Shown: positions 1 to 9,615, numbered from the stretch's first letter. The stretch: DNA of 64,000 bases from CAZJBS01 sp964544475 (GCA_964544475.1 CAZJBS010000001.1:62001-126000); one strand, 5' to 3'. Numbers and translations: made by a program. Notes: generated by a model not told the origin, from the sequence alone.

Positions 1-548
1 ATCTTCCGGGTTCCCGTGCGTACCGTCCGGGTGACATCGTCCGGATGTTCTCTGGCCACACGGTGGAGATCATTAATACCGACGCCGAAGGGCGCCTCCT
101 TCTTGGAGACGCGCTCGCGTATGCATGTCGTCTGAATCCGGAGGCCATTATTGATCTGGCGACATTGACGGGGCATTGTGTTGTTGCCCTTGGCGGGCAG
201 GCTGCCGGGCTCTTTACGAATTCGGCCGGGCTCCGAGGTCGGCTGATGTCGGCATCCACGCAGACCGGCGAACGGCTCTGGGAACTGCCGATATTCAAGG
301 AACATGAAAAGGCCATGAAAAGCCACATTGCCGACCTGAAAAACAGCGGTGGTCGTCCGGCGGGAGCCAGTACCGCCGCCGCATTTCTACGAACATTTGT
401 AGGAACGGTACCTTGGGCCCATCTCGATATCGCCGGTACCGCCTATACGGATGAAGACGCCGCTTACACGTCCAAGGCCTCGTCGACCGGTTTCGGGATA
501 CGGCTACTCGTCGAAACGTTGGCCACCTGGAAGCCCAACCGTCGATGA
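1..548 (+). CDS. pepA: leucyl aminopeptidase (M17), C-terminal part
   Basis: The frame is open from base 3, so the gene begins before the window. It is the catalytic C-terminal half of a cytosolic M17 leucine aminopeptidase, a two-metal exopeptidase that removes N-terminal residues from peptides. The family signature NTDAEGRLLLGDAL is present; it carries metal-binding Asp/Glu and the bicarbonate-binding Arg. It is preceded by the conserved AYRPGDIV stretch and followed by a DLATLTGHCVVALG segment. The C-terminus (GWxLRLLVETL-like end) is of normal position, so nothing is lost at this end. The two N-terminal metal ligands lie outside the window. Family assignment is secure; the symbol is given by similarity only. 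Confidence 0.9.
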   Translation, partial: LPGSRAYRPGDIVRMFSGHTVEIINTDAEGRLLLGDALAYACRLNPEAIIDLATLTGHCVVALGGQAAGLFTNSAGLRGRLMSASTQTGERLWELPIFKEHEKAMKSHIADLKNSGGRPAGASTAAAFLRTFVGTVPWAHLDIAGTAYTDEDAAYTSKASSTGFGIRLLVETLATWKPNRR

Positions 549-753
549 GCAATATTTCCTTGCTTTTCGGAGGTCGCTATCCTACCTTCTTTTATTGCAA
601 AAATGTACACATAATTAACTGAAAGTTTTGAATTTAAGTAAAGCGTCTGGCAGAATTCCCGGAACCATTCCGATGAGGGACTCATATCTTGCATATTGAA
701 ATCGATGTCAGGAAAACAATGGTTCTTGTCTTTTTTTCGGTGGTTTTGAAGTA

Positions 754-778
754 ACCCGCCCCCCAAGCGGGTCGTTTT
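754..778 (+). terminator. GC-rich hairpin with T-run before rng
   Basis: ACCCGC (754-759) pairs with GCGGGT (767-772) around a C/A-rich seven-base loop, followed by cgTTTT. It may terminate transcription from the peptidase gene or act as a leader hairpin of the RNase G mRNA, which begins 30 bases further on. The rest of the 549-802 gap is A+T-rich and shows no clear gene. Confidence 0.4.
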
Positions 779-802
779 CTGCCTGTTCGCCAGAATGGGA
801 TT

Positions 803-2380
803 ATGAAAAAGGAAATCATTATCAATTCGACGGTCGCGGAAGCCCGTATTGCGATTGTTGAAGACGAGCGTCTGGTCGAAATTTTCGTGGAGCGCCCTGA
901 AAAAGAGCGCATGGTCGGGGATATCTACAAGGGGCGCGTCGCCAAGGTGCTGCCCGGCATGAAGGCTTCCTTTATTGACATCGGCATGAAACAGGACGCC
1001 TTTCTGCATTTTTCCGATATTGGCGACAACACGCACGAATATGCGGCCATCGTCGATGCCGATGATGCGGACGACGTCGATGATGACAATTCGAAGGAAT
1101 TGGAACCTGTCAAGGTCATGCACAAGCACGATATCGGGGGCCGTTTCCTGCGGCACGGCCAGGAAATCCTTGTGCAGATTATCAAAGAGCCGATCTACAA
1201 CAAAGGCGCCCGGGTGACGTCACAAATCTCCATTCCAGGGCGATTCACCGTGCTGATTCCCAACGATCCCAACGACGGCATCGGCATTTCCCGCAAGATC
1301 ACTCAGATCCAGGAGCGTCGTCGCCTGAAACGCCTGGCCCGCGAAGTCAAACCCTCCGGCTTCGGACTGATCGTGAGGACCAATTCAGAAAACAAAGACG
1401 AAGATGTTCTGCGCAACGACATCCGGAATTCGCTGAACACATGGTATGAACTTGACCGCCGCGCGAAGACGCTGCCGGCCCCCAGCCTGGTGTACAAGGA
1501 CATGGAGATGGTCTCGAGCGTCATACGCGACCTTTTTTCCAATGACGTGCAACGCGTACTGATCGACGACAAAAACCTTCACCGTTCGATATCCAACTAC
1601 ATCTCCACGACATCGCCCCAGCTTTTGTCTCGCATCGAATTGCACAAGGATCGTCGCCCGATTTTCGATCTCTACAATATCGAGCAGGATATCCAGCAAA
1701 GCACAGAAAAGAAGGTGATGTTGCGCAATGGCGGCTACATCATCATCGAACACACCGAGGCTCTTATTTCCGTCGATGTGAACAGCGGGCGATTTATCGG
1801 CCGAGGGAGTTATGAGGAGAATGCGCTCTCGGTGAACATGGTGGCGGCGCGGGAAATTGCGCGGCAACTCCGGTTGCGGGACATCGGAGGTCTCATCGTC
1901 ATCGATTTCATCGATTTGCGCGATGATCGCAACAAACGGAAGTTGTACGAAGAGATGAAACGCGAGCTTCGAAAAGACCGCGCCAAGTTCAGCATCCTGC
2001 CCATGGACGAGTACGGATTGATCGAGTTGACGCGTGAACGAATCCGGCCGAGTATTTTGTTTTCGCTCAGCGAACCGTGTCCGGCCTGCGCCGGCTCCGG
2101 ACGCGTCGGCAACCGGACCACGTTGATCAACAAGGTGGACCGATGGCTGCGACGATACAAAGAGGATCATCGGTGGCCGTCCAGACTGGAATTCATGGTT
2201 CATCCGGACATCATTGATCTGATCGAGCCGAAGTTGAAAACCATGCGCTGGAAATACCTGCTGTTTCCGACGGTGACCATACAGGAAGAGATGAAGTTGG
2301 ACGAATTCCGCGTTTTGAAAAACGGCGAGGACATCACCGAAACGTATGCCCAGGACTCGATGAACGTCAAGAACGGTTGA
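803..2380 (+). CDS. rng: ribonuclease G / E family endoribonuclease
   Basis: Single-strand-specific endoribonuclease for rRNA maturation and mRNA decay, cytoplasmic. The order is the RNase G core: an N-terminal S1 RNA-binding domain (about residues 35-130), interrupted by an unusual Asp-rich loop (DADDADDVDDD), then the catalytic domain. The two metal-binding aspartates stand at D325 (VDVNSG) and D368 (VIDFIDLRDD). Their 43-residue spacing is the same as in E. coli RNase E. A CPAC Zn-link motif follows at 426-429. At 525 aa it matches RNase G and lacks the long scaffold tail of RNase E. The ATG follows a GGGA element. The downstream radical SAM gene starts one base after the stop, so the two are probably cotranscribed. 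Confidence 0.93.
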   Translation: MKKEIIINSTVAEARIAIVEDERLVEIFVERPEKERMVGDIYKGRVAKVLPGMKASFIDIGMKQDAFLHFSDIGDNTHEYAAIVDADDADDVDDDNSKELEPVKVMHKHDIGGRFLRHGQEILVQIIKEPIYNKGARVTSQISIPGRFTVLIPNDPNDGIGISRKITQIQERRRLKRLAREVKPSGFGLIVRTNSENKDEDVLRNDIRNSLNTWYELDRRAKTLPAPSLVYKDMEMVSSVIRDLFSNDVQRVLIDDKNLHRSISNYISTTSPQLLSRIELHKDRRPIFDLYNIEQDIQQSTEKKVMLRNGGYIIIEHTEALISVDVNSGRFIGRGSYEENALSVNMVAAREIARQLRLRDIGGLIVIDFIDLRDDRNKRKLYEEMKRELRKDRAKFSILPMDEYGLIELTRERIRPSILFSLSEPCPACAGSGRVGNRTTLINKVDRWLRRYKEDHRWPSRLEFMVHPDIIDLIEPKLKTMRWKYLLFPTVTIQEEMKLDEFRVLKNGEDITETYAQDSMNVKNG

Positions 2381-2381
2381 T

Positions 2382-3146
2382 ATGTTCCTGCACGGCAGTT
2401 TCATATACGGGCCGGTTATGTCCAGACGTCTGGGTTCGTCGTTGGGAATCAATCTCCTGCCCATCCGGCGGAAGGTCTGCAATTTCGAGTGTCTGTATTG
2501 TGAATGCGGCTGGACGGATCCGTCGGCCAAAGATCCGTTGCCAACGCCGGACCAGGTGATGATGGAGTTGGAAAATCGCGCCGGTCAGGCCTTAAGAGCC
2601 GGTCAGCGGATCGACTTTTTCACATTTGCCGGCAATGGTGAACCCACCCTGCATCCGTCATTTCCGGAAATCATCGACCGGGCCATCGCCCTGCGTCGGG
2701 CGCGCTTTCCGGGCGTCCGCATTGCGGTACTCTCCAATGCCATTCGGGCGCGTCACGACCGGGTCATGCAGGCGCTCCTGCAGGTGGACGATGCGATCAT
2801 GAAACTGGATGCCGGAACGGAGACCATGTTTCAGCGAATCGACAGGCCCGAAAAAGGCGTCACCCTCGATGACATCACCGCTGCCTTGACTCGGTTTGAA
2901 GGTCGTTTGATTGTGCAATCGATGTTTCTCTCCGGGTCTTTTGACGGCCAACCGGTCGACAATACGGAGGAGCATGAAATCGAAGCATGGCTGGAAAGGC
3001 TGCACGTGATCAAACCACGCAAAGTCATGATCTATTCGATTGATCGTGAGGCGCCGGCCAAAACCGTCGCACCCGTGGCGGCGTCGTGGCTGGCTCAACT
3101 GGCCGAACGCGTCACGCGATCCGGCATTCCTGCCGAAAGCTATTGA
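2382..3146 (+). CDS. radical SAM protein (COG0731-like)
   Basis: A 254-residue radical SAM enzyme with the cluster-binding motif CxxxCxxC at C33, C37 and C40 (CNFECLYC). It is preceded by the PVMSRRLGSSLGINLLP block typical of COG0731 proteins, which are distantly related to the wybutosine enzyme TYW1. FTFAGNGEPTLHP supplies the SAM-binding GGE-like segment. The substrate cannot be told from the sequence. It lies one base after the rng stop, suggesting translational coupling, possibly in an RNA-related role (inference). The start at 2382 has a weak ribosome-binding site; ATG 2418 is a possible alternative, but it would cut conserved residues. Confidence 0.85.
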   Translation: MFLHGSFIYGPVMSRRLGSSLGINLLPIRRKVCNFECLYCECGWTDPSAKDPLPTPDQVMMELENRAGQALRAGQRIDFFTFAGNGEPTLHPSFPEIIDRAIALRRARFPGVRIAVLSNAIRARHDRVMQALLQVDDAIMKLDAGTETMFQRIDRPEKGVTLDDITAALTRFEGRLIVQSMFLSGSFDGQPVDNTEEHEIEAWLERLHVIKPRKVMIYSIDREAPAKTVAPVAASWLAQLAERVTRSGIPAESY

Positions 3147-3204
3147 GATCGACTTTCCCTGTTGAGAGTCATTTCCAAATGCTGAACCAAACATTCGAGG
3201 CCTT

Positions 3205-4143
3205 ATGTCAGGAAAAGGAATTGCCGTACTTCTTGTGATCCTGGCGGTGTCTCAAAACGCCTGTACGTCTCGTCCACCCTTTGACGCGGGCCGGGCTTTT
3301 GCCGACCTGGAAAAGCAGTGCCGCATGGGCCCGCGCAACCCGGGGTCGCCGGGCCACCAACAGTGTCTGGAATTTCTTGTTTCGGAACTGGAGGCTTTGA
3401 CGGATCACGTGCGGCAGCAGAAATTCCGATATGTGGACCGCCATGACAGCACGGTAGTTTTCGAAGGCACCAACGTGATTGCTTCCATCAACCTCGAGCC
3501 GAAGAAAAAGAAGCGCGTCATGCTCGGGGCGCACTGGGATACGCGTCCCTGGGCGGACCGGGATCCGGACAGCCGCAAGCATCAGACGCCCATTATCGGC
3601 GCCAATGACGGCGCATCCGGCGTGGCCATCCTGCTGGAGGTGGCCAGGGCCATCCGGCAGCAACCGCTTGACATCGGCGTCGATATTTTCCTTTTTGACA
3701 TGGAAGATTATGGCGAGCACGGATACGAGCTTAAGCCGGACAGCCTGAACCCGTATTGCATCGGATCCGATTACTTTGCCAAAAACAACAAGAACTACTT
3801 CCCGGCGTACGGCATCATCATCGACATGGTTGGAGACAAGGATCTCGATTTGCCCATTGAAAATTATTCCTACGTCAATGCGAAGGATGTGGTGAATAAG
3901 GTGTGGGGGGCGGCGAAAAAACTCGAAAAGCCGGCATTCCGGCATTCGATTGAGGACGCGATCTTTGACGACCATATCGCGTTTCAGAAAATCGGCATTC
4001 CCTGCATCGATATCATCGATTTCAATTACCCTGACGAAACCAATCGATATTGGCACACCATGCAGGACACACCCGACAAATGCTCTCCGGAAAGCCTGAA
4101 GCAGGTTGGTGAGGTTCTGTTGGAAGTGCTCTACAGCGAATAG
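3205..4143 (+). CDS. M28-family glutaminyl-peptide cyclotransferase-like lipoprotein
   Basis: Zinc-dependent hydrolase fold of the glutaminyl cyclase type, which converts N-terminal Gln of exported proteins to pyroglutamate. Residues 1-20 form a signal ending in C20 (SQNAC), a probable but imperfect lipobox, so it should act in the periplasm. Metal ligands are visible in order: H110 (GAHWDTRPWAD), D135 (GANDGASG), the acidic FDMEDYGE, a DMVGD segment and a late DDHIAFQ histidine. The WADRDP and GIPCIDIIDF stretches are typical of cyclases rather than aminopeptidases. GAGG lies four bases before the ATG. The activity is predicted; an M28 aminopeptidase is the alternative. Confidence 0.8.
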   Translation: MSGKGIAVLLVILAVSQNACTSRPPFDAGRAFADLEKQCRMGPRNPGSPGHQQCLEFLVSELEALTDHVRQQKFRYVDRHDSTVVFEGTNVIASINLEPKKKKRVMLGAHWDTRPWADRDPDSRKHQTPIIGANDGASGVAILLEVARAIRQQPLDIGVDIFLFDMEDYGEHGYELKPDSLNPYCIGSDYFAKNNKNYFPAYGIIIDMVGDKDLDLPIENYSYVNAKDVVNKVWGAAKKLEKPAFRHSIEDAIFDDHIAFQKIGIPCIDIIDFNYPDETNRYWHTMQDTPDKCSPESLKQVGEVLLEVLYSE

Positions 4144-4180
4144 TGACGCCCCGGCCCGGGAGCGAAATGGCCGTGTTCGT

Positions 4181-5209
4181 TTATGGGAACAGGTTGGTCA
4201 GATCGTAGCCTTTGGCCAGCAGTTCTGTCCGGCGATCCCGAATGAATTGGCCGATGGCTTCCGTGGAGACGGACATGGTGATACCATAACGGATGTCGGT
4301 TTTCTGTTCGACAAAAACCTCCCCCTCGTAGGGCACGCCCGGGATGAGGGACGAGCGGTCGAAGTCCTTCGATGGCGTAAGGACGAATTCGTAGTTGGCG
4401 GCGACGGATTTGGCCATACCCACCAGTTCAAAATGCGGCACGCCATCCCGGATGGCGAATATGACACCGCCGCTGAACCCACGGTTGAACGGGGCGTCCG
4501 TCAGGTAAGATCCCTTCTTGTCCCTGTTAGGGCTGCTGACAATGCCGTTGGTGATCATCTTATAGCCCATCGGATACCCGATGATGTACAAATACGTGCC
4601 CCATTCCAGTTCCTTGGACTTGCCGATGGGATAACGAAACACAGCCACCGGTTTGGACGGAACAGATTGGAGTTTCTGTCCCACGATGGCGATATCCGAA
4701 GCGAGGTCGGAGGCGAGTATTTCCACCGTGCCTTCTTCGGGCATGTCTTTGACGAAATTGTTTTGCCTGTCGCGAATGGACACGGTGCGCAGCAGGCTCC
4801 GGCCGCCGGAGGAAGGATAATATGTCAACATCGTATCCGGAAAATCGAGAATATGGGCACAGGTCAGCAATGCGATTTTGCTGTCACGATAATAAATGAC
4901 CGTTGCCGTGCCAGACACGGAGTTGAATGAAAACGAGGGTTCTCCCGATTTTTGAAGGACCTGTTCGTTGAGGTCGGCACCGGTTACACCGGCCTCCGCG
5001 GTAAACGTCCACGTTTTGTAGAATGCCGTACAGTAAATCATCTTGACGGATTCGCCGATTTCAGCCAACTGTGCGGAACAATCCTTATAAGGGAATTCGC
5101 TGTCGTACTTGCCGTCGCCGAGAGTGGGATACGCCACGTTGTAAATATGCCTGGCGCATGATCCCAGGACGAGTACGGGCCAAAGCAGAAACCACAGTGC
5201 CTTATTCAT
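4181..5209 (-). CDS. trypsin-like serine protease lipoprotein
   Basis: 342-residue exported protein with a signal ending in the lipobox LGSC (C18). A chymotrypsin-type catalytic triad can be read: H119 in TCAHIL, D172 in ASDIAIV and S246 in NRGFSGG, in the right order. It is therefore probably a membrane-anchored periplasmic protease or a protease-fold sensor. It lacks the PDZ domain of DegP/HtrA. Its ATG overlaps the stop of aroC in an ATGA junction (5206-5209), so it is translationally coupled to chorismate synthase, an odd partner. No substrate is suggested by the context. Confidence 0.7.
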   Translation of the reverse strand: MNKALWFLLWPVLVLGSCARHIYNVAYPTLGDGKYDSEFPYKDCSAQLAEIGESVKMIYCTAFYKTWTFTAEAGVTGADLNEQVLQKSGEPSFSFNSVSGTATVIYYRDSKIALLTCAHILDFPDTMLTYYPSSGGRSLLRTVSIRDRQNNFVKDMPEEGTVEILASDLASDIAIVGQKLQSVPSKPVAVFRYPIGKSKELEWGTYLYIIGYPMGYKMITNGIVSSPNRDKKGSYLTDAPFNRGFSGGVIFAIRDGVPHFELVGMAKSVAANYEFVLTPSKDFDRSSLIPGVPYEGEVFVEQKTDIRYGITMSVSTEAIGQFIRDRRTELLAKGYDLTNLFP

Positions 5210-6399
5210 GGCTGGCCTCCGGACGTCTGTGAATCGGCGGGCGTTTGCTTTGCTTCAAACCGCTGCCGGATTTCATCCACGGTATGGCCGCCGAATTTTT
5301 CGAGAAAAGGATTGACAAGCGCCAGTGCGGCGACGGCTTCGGCAACCACAGCCGCGGCCGGCACGGAGACGGTGTCCGTTCGCTCTTTATGGGCAACGCC
5401 CGGGGCTTTGGTCACGATGTCGACCGATTTAAGCGGACGGGCCAGCGTGGGGAGCGGTTTCATGGCCGCCCGGATGATCATCCGTTCGCCGGTGGACATG
5501 CCGCCTTCGATGCCGCCGCTTCGGTTCGATCCCCGGTAATAACCCTTTTTTGAGTCGAAAAAAATCTCATCATGAACCTGCGATCCGTATCTGGACGCAT
5601 TGGTCCAGCCGTCGCCGATTTCAACCGCTTTGACCGCCGGTATCGAGAGGACGTGCTGGGCGAGTACGGCGTCGAGTCGCAGATCCCAATGGGTGTAACT
5701 CCCGAGACCCGGCGGGACGCCTTCAACAATGACTTCGAAAAGGCCGCCCAGCGAGTCGCCATTCTGTTGGGCCAACCGGATTTGATCGATCATTCGTCGT
5801 TCACAGGCGGCATCGAGACAATGCACGTCCGAGCGGTCGGCACGGTCACGCAATTCCGTCAGCGGCATCTGGCCGAGGTCCATCCGTTCTCCATCATACA
5901 AGGCGGCTTCGCCAATGGCGTACACGTGGGAGGCCACGTGAATATTAAACGCTTCGAGGAACTTGCGGGCAAGGCTTCCGAGACCCACGCGCATCGCGGT
6001 TTCACGGGCGGACGAGCGCTCGATGACCGGGCGAATGTCGTCGAATCCGAATTTCTGAATGCCGGCGAGGTCCGCATGCCCCGGACGGGGCAGCGTGATT
6101 TTTGTTGGCTCAATTTCCGCCGGCTCCACGGCCATTTGGTCCTGCCAGTTTTCCCAGTCTTTGTTGCGGATGAGAAGGGCGATGGGGGAACCGATGGTCT
6201 TTCCGAGACGCACGCCGGACAGGATATCGGCATGATCGCGTTCGATCTTCATACGCCCGCCACGTCCAAATCCCTTTTGTCTCCGGGCCAGGTTTGCATC
6301 GATGTAGGTTGCCGTGATGTCGAGTCCGGCCGGCAGTCCTTCGAGGATGCCAACCAGGGCCTGGCCGTGCGATTCACCGGCGGTGAGGTAGCGTATCAT
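5206..6399 (-). CDS. aroC: chorismate synthase
   Basis: Catalyses the last step of the shikimate pathway, conversion of EPSP to chorismate, using reduced FMN. It begins with the signature GESHGQALVGILEGLPAG and contains RPGHAD and the FMN-site SSARETAMR block, GGIEGGMS, and a late KERTDTVSVPAAAVVAE block. At 397 aa the length is normal. The start is supported by AGAGGAA six bases upstream on the minus strand. It is divergent from ftsX and overlaps the downstream lipoprotein protease by four bases. Confidence 0.96.
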   Translation of the reverse strand: MIRYLTAGESHGQALVGILEGLPAGLDITATYIDANLARRQKGFGRGGRMKIERDHADILSGVRLGKTIGSPIALLIRNKDWENWQDQMAVEPAEIEPTKITLPRPGHADLAGIQKFGFDDIRPVIERSSARETAMRVGLGSLARKFLEAFNIHVASHVYAIGEAALYDGERMDLGQMPLTELRDRADRSDVHCLDAACERRMIDQIRLAQQNGDSLGGLFEVIVEGVPPGLGSYTHWDLRLDAVLAQHVLSIPAVKAVEIGDGWTNASRYGSQVHDEIFFDSKKGYYRGSNRSGGIEGGMSTGERMIIRAAMKPLPTLARPLKSVDIVTKAPGVAHKERTDTVSVPAAAVVAEAVAALALVNPFLEKFGGHTVDEIRQRFEAKQTPADSQTSGGQP

Positions 6400-6554
6400 A
6401 AGGGTTCCTCTGTGTCCATAATTCCTGAGACAATGTATGGATTGAAAACGGTTTTAGCAATGACCGGCCGCGGAGCTTTCATCTGGCCGGATGCCACCTT
6501 ACCGGCCGCAGTCCATGGCGATCATTTCCGATGGGTCATCCGGCAAGAATCCCT

Positions 6555-6583
6555 TTGTTCTATTGCTTCAGCGTGTCTATATT
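6555..6583 (+). promoter_or_regulatory. sigma-70-type promoter for ftsX
   Basis: TTGTTC (6555-6560) and TATATT (6578-6583) are separated by exactly 17 bases. Transcription would start near 6590, about 20 bases before the ftsX start, giving a very short leader containing AGGAGG. Confidence 0.55.
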
Positions 6584-6612
6584 GACCGCGATCAACAACG
6601 AGGAGGATGATT

Positions 6613-7485
6613 TTGAAACCGGGGTACGTCATCAAAGAAGGCTTCAGCAATCTGCGCCGCGCGGCGATGGCCACGTTTGTCGCGGTGACCATCATGGCGA
6701 TTGCCCTGTGTCTCCTCAGTTTCTTTCTCATCGTGACGTTCAATGTTTCGTATCTCATCGAAGATATCCGCAGTCGGGTCGAACTGGAGGCCTTCCTGGA
6801 CAAATCGCTCGATTCGGACGACGCGCCGCGGTTGCGCGAGGCGTTGCAGGCCATCCAGGGCGTCGATTCCCTCACGTTCATTTCAAAAGCCCAGGCCGCG
6901 CGCATTCTGAAATCGATCATGGGTCAGGAAGACCTTTTTGACCTTGTCGAAAGCAATCCTCTGCCGGCTTCTTTCCGGATTCGCGTGGCGCCGGAATTTC
7001 GCAACGGTAAAGAAATTGCGCGCATCGCCGCGGATATCGAATCGATTCGGGGCGTGGACGAGGTGAATTATCAAAAAGAATTGCTCGAAATACTCGACGA
7101 AAAGATCGATCTCTACAATCGCATCAACCTGGTGGTCGGCGTGTTTGCGGCGATGGCGTCGGTTTTCCTGGTGTCCAATACGATCAAGCTTAGCATCTAT
7201 GCCAAACGCGACCTGATCAAGACGATGAAGCTGGTTGGGGCGACGAACACATTCATTGCCAGTCCGTTTGTCTTCGAAGGTTTTCTGCAGGGATTGTTCG
7301 GCAGTCTTATCGCGGCCGGCGTTTCATATGGCTTGGTGACGGCGATTCAGCGGTATGTTTTTCAAGGGGTCCGGCTATCGTGGGAACCCCTTGGCATCAT
7401 ACTTGTGGTTGGCATCATGCTCGGACTCGTCGGCAGTCTGCTGGCGGTTCGATTTTTTCTCAAAGAACGCATCAGCGACATGTGA
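6613..7485 (+). CDS. ftsX: cell division ABC transporter permease FtsX
   Basis: FtsX, the membrane partner of FtsE, transmits ATP hydrolysis to periplasmic cell-wall hydrolases at the division site. It has the usual layout: cytoplasmic N-terminus (GYVIKEGFSNLRRA), TM1, a periplasmic domain (about residues 50-170), and three more helices with the FtsX-type signature SIYAKRDLIKTMKLVGAT. The start is chosen as TTG 6613: AGGAGG occupies 6601-6606, directly touching ATG 6607, which leaves no spacing for that codon but an ideal six bases for TTG. No ftsE is visible next to it, so the ATPase must be encoded elsewhere. Confidence 0.9.
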   Translation: MKPGYVIKEGFSNLRRAAMATFVAVTIMAIALCLLSFFLIVTFNVSYLIEDIRSRVELEAFLDKSLDSDDAPRLREALQAIQGVDSLTFISKAQAARILKSIMGQEDLFDLVESNPLPASFRIRVAPEFRNGKEIARIAADIESIRGVDEVNYQKELLEILDEKIDLYNRINLVVGVFAAMASVFLVSNTIKLSIYAKRDLIKTMKLVGATNTFIASPFVFEGFLQGLFGSLIAAGVSYGLVTAIQRYVFQGVRLSWEPLGIILVVGIMLGLVGSLLAVRFFLKERISDM

Positions 7486-7530
7486 TGCCGGCGGGCGATT
7501 TCCTGTGTTGTCGCGGAGGGGACAATTTAA

Positions 7531-7559
7531 TTGACAAGCATGTCGTGTTTGATTACTTT
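7531..7559 (+). promoter_or_regulatory. sigma-70-type promoter for dxs
   Basis: Consensus TTGACA (7531-7536), 17-base spacer, TACTTT (7554-7559). The dxs start codon is about 40 bases downstream with GTGGGAG as its ribosome-binding site. Confidence 0.65.
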
Positions 7560-7599
7560 GCCCGTGTGTCTGTAATTCTTGAATGAGTGGGAGTTTCTG

Positions 7600-9591
7600 A
7601 TGTCAAGAATCTTTGATCGGGTCAACATGCCGGCCGATCTCAAGTCGTTGTCGTCGGACGAGTTGGTCCAGCTGGCGGCGGAGATGCGGCAGTATGTCAT
7701 CGATGAAATCACGCGAATCGGAGGCCATCTGGCGCCCAGTCTCGGCGTTGTGGAAATTTCAATTGCCTTGCATTATGTGTTCAACACGCCGCAAGACAAG
7801 ATCATCTGGGATGTGGGTCACCAGGCGTATGTTCACAAACTGCTGACCGGCCGTAAAGACCGTTTTCACACCATTCGGCAGACCGACGGTTTGAGCGGTT
7901 TCTGCAAGATTCATGAAAGCGAGTACGATGCGTTTGGGGCGGGGCACGCGAGCACATCTCTGTCGGCGGGTGTCGGCATGGCGGTGGCGCGGGACCTCAT
8001 GAAGAACCATAACAAGGTCGTCTGCGTGATCGGGGACGGGGCTTTGACCGGCGGCATGGCGTTCGAAGCTCTCAATAACGCCGGTTCGCTGAAAACCGAT
8101 ATGCTCGTTATTCTGAACGATAACATGATGTCCATCTCGAGCAATGTCGGAGCTATTTCCAATTATTTGACCGACCTGATTTCCATGCCAATGTACAACA
8201 GGGTCAAGGATGAAGTGTGGAAGGCCCTGGGCAAGTTGCACGATTTCGGCGACAAATTGCGACACAGCGTGGCGCGGCTCGACGAAGGCATCAAGAGTAT
8301 CCTGACGCCGGGTCATTTGTTTGAGAGCCTTGGCTTTCGCTATTTTGGACCGGTCGACGGCCATGACCTGCCTCGCGTCATCAGGCTGCTCGAAGACGTC
8401 AAGCATCTCAAAGGTCCAATCCTGGTGCATGCGTTGACCAAAAAGGGCAAAGGTATGCCGCTCGAGGAACAGGACGTTGAGAAATACAAGGTCAATGCCA
8501 ACCGGTTTCATGCCGTCAACCCGCCGAAAAAATCCGAGCCCCCCGTGGATACGAAGCCCGCGCCGAGTTACACGGATGTGTTCGGGAAGACGCTGGTCCA
8601 GCTTTGCAAGGAAATCCCGAATCTGGTCGGCATCACCGCGGCCATGGCTGACGGAACGGGATTGAAGTATCTCGCCCAAGAGATGCCCGGCCGATTTTTT
8701 GATGTTGGCATTGCAGAACAGCATGGCGTGACCTTTGCCGCAGGGCTGGCGGCCAACGGGATCAAACCGGTCGTGGCGATCTATTCGTCCTTTCTGCAAC
8801 GGGCGTTTGACCAGATCATTCATGATGTGGCGATCCAGGACCTCCCCGTGTTTTTCTGCATGGACCGCGGAGGCCTTGTCGGGGCGGACGGGCCGACGCA
8901 TCATGGCGCGCTGGATTTGTCGTACCTGCGGTGCATCCAGGGCATGGTGATCATGGCTCCCAAGGACGAAAACGAATTGCGCGACATGATGTACACGGGC
9001 GTGCACTATGACCGGGGACCGATCGCGATGCGGTATCCGAGAGGCAATGGTCTCGGCGTACCCATGAAGCCGGGCTTTGACAGGATCGAGATCGGCAAGG
9101 CGGAATTTCTTCAACGCGGGAAGGATGCCGCCATCATTGCCATCGGCAACATGGTCGACCACGCCGTCCGGGCGTCCAAACTCTTGACGCGGGAAGGTTA
9201 TTCCGTGACCATCGTGAACGCGCGCTTTGTCAAGCCGCTCGATGAACAGATGCTTCTGGATGTCGTATCGAGTGTGGACGACATTTTGACGCTGGAGGAT
9301 AATGTCCTGATGGGTGGTTTTGGAAGCGGCGTGCTGGAGAAAGTTTATTCAGAGGCCTTCATCGAGAAGGGCCTTCAAAAGGACAAACGATTTGTCGAAA
9401 AAGTGGCCAACGTGCACATCGACCGTCTGGGCCTGCCGGACACCATGGTTGAGCATGGAGAATGCGACGTGCTGTATGAACGGCTCGGGCTCGATCCGGC
9501 AAGTATTGCGGCCCGGTTGAAACATCTCATTGAAAAGCGGCGGTCCGCCGGCGTGATTCCCTTTGCGGCGCCCAGGGCCAGCGTGAGTTAG
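7600..9591 (+). CDS. dxs: 1-deoxy-D-xylulose-5-phosphate synthase
   Basis: Thiamine-diphosphate enzyme that condenses pyruvate and glyceraldehyde 3-phosphate, the entry step of the MEP isoprenoid pathway. Visible elements are GGHLAPSLGVVE, the ThDP/Mg motif GDGALTGGMAFEALNNAG, the catalytic-Glu region GIAEQHGVTFAAGLA, the phosphate-site DRGGLVGADGPTHHG and the C-terminal transketolase domain. The chosen start ATG 7600 has GTGGGAG six bases upstream. An in-frame TTG at 7579 is less likely. The gene stands alone between its own promoter and terminator. Confidence 0.96.
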   Translation: MSRIFDRVNMPADLKSLSSDELVQLAAEMRQYVIDEITRIGGHLAPSLGVVEISIALHYVFNTPQDKIIWDVGHQAYVHKLLTGRKDRFHTIRQTDGLSGFCKIHESEYDAFGAGHASTSLSAGVGMAVARDLMKNHNKVVCVIGDGALTGGMAFEALNNAGSLKTDMLVILNDNMMSISSNVGAISNYLTDLISMPMYNRVKDEVWKALGKLHDFGDKLRHSVARLDEGIKSILTPGHLFESLGFRYFGPVDGHDLPRVIRLLEDVKHLKGPILVHALTKKGKGMPLEEQDVEKYKVNANRFHAVNPPKKSEPPVDTKPAPSYTDVFGKTLVQLCKEIPNLVGITAAMADGTGLKYLAQEMPGRFFDVGIAEQHGVTFAAGLAANGIKPVVAIYSSFLQRAFDQIIHDVAIQDLPVFFCMDRGGLVGADGPTHHGALDLSYLRCIQGMVIMAPKDENELRDMMYTGVHYDRGPIAMRYPRGNGLGVPMKPGFDRIEIGKAEFLQRGKDAAIIAIGNMVDHAVRASKLLTREGYSVTIVNARFVKPLDEQMLLDVVSSVDDILTLEDNVLMGGFGSGVLEKVYSEAFIEKGLQKDKRFVEKVANVHIDRLGLPDTMVEHGECDVLYERLGLDPASIAARLKHLIEKRRSAGVIPFAAPRASVS

Positions 9592-9615
9592 GGTTTCCGG
9601 CCATTGTTGAATGTC

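Noticed and set aside
7759..9162. Long open frame of about 467 codons antisense to dxs
   Set aside because: Opposes a certain gene, has no ribosome-binding site and has a His/Arg/Gln-rich composition typical of antisense frames in GC-rich DNA. The same applies to long antisense frames opposite rng, aroC, mod and ftsK.
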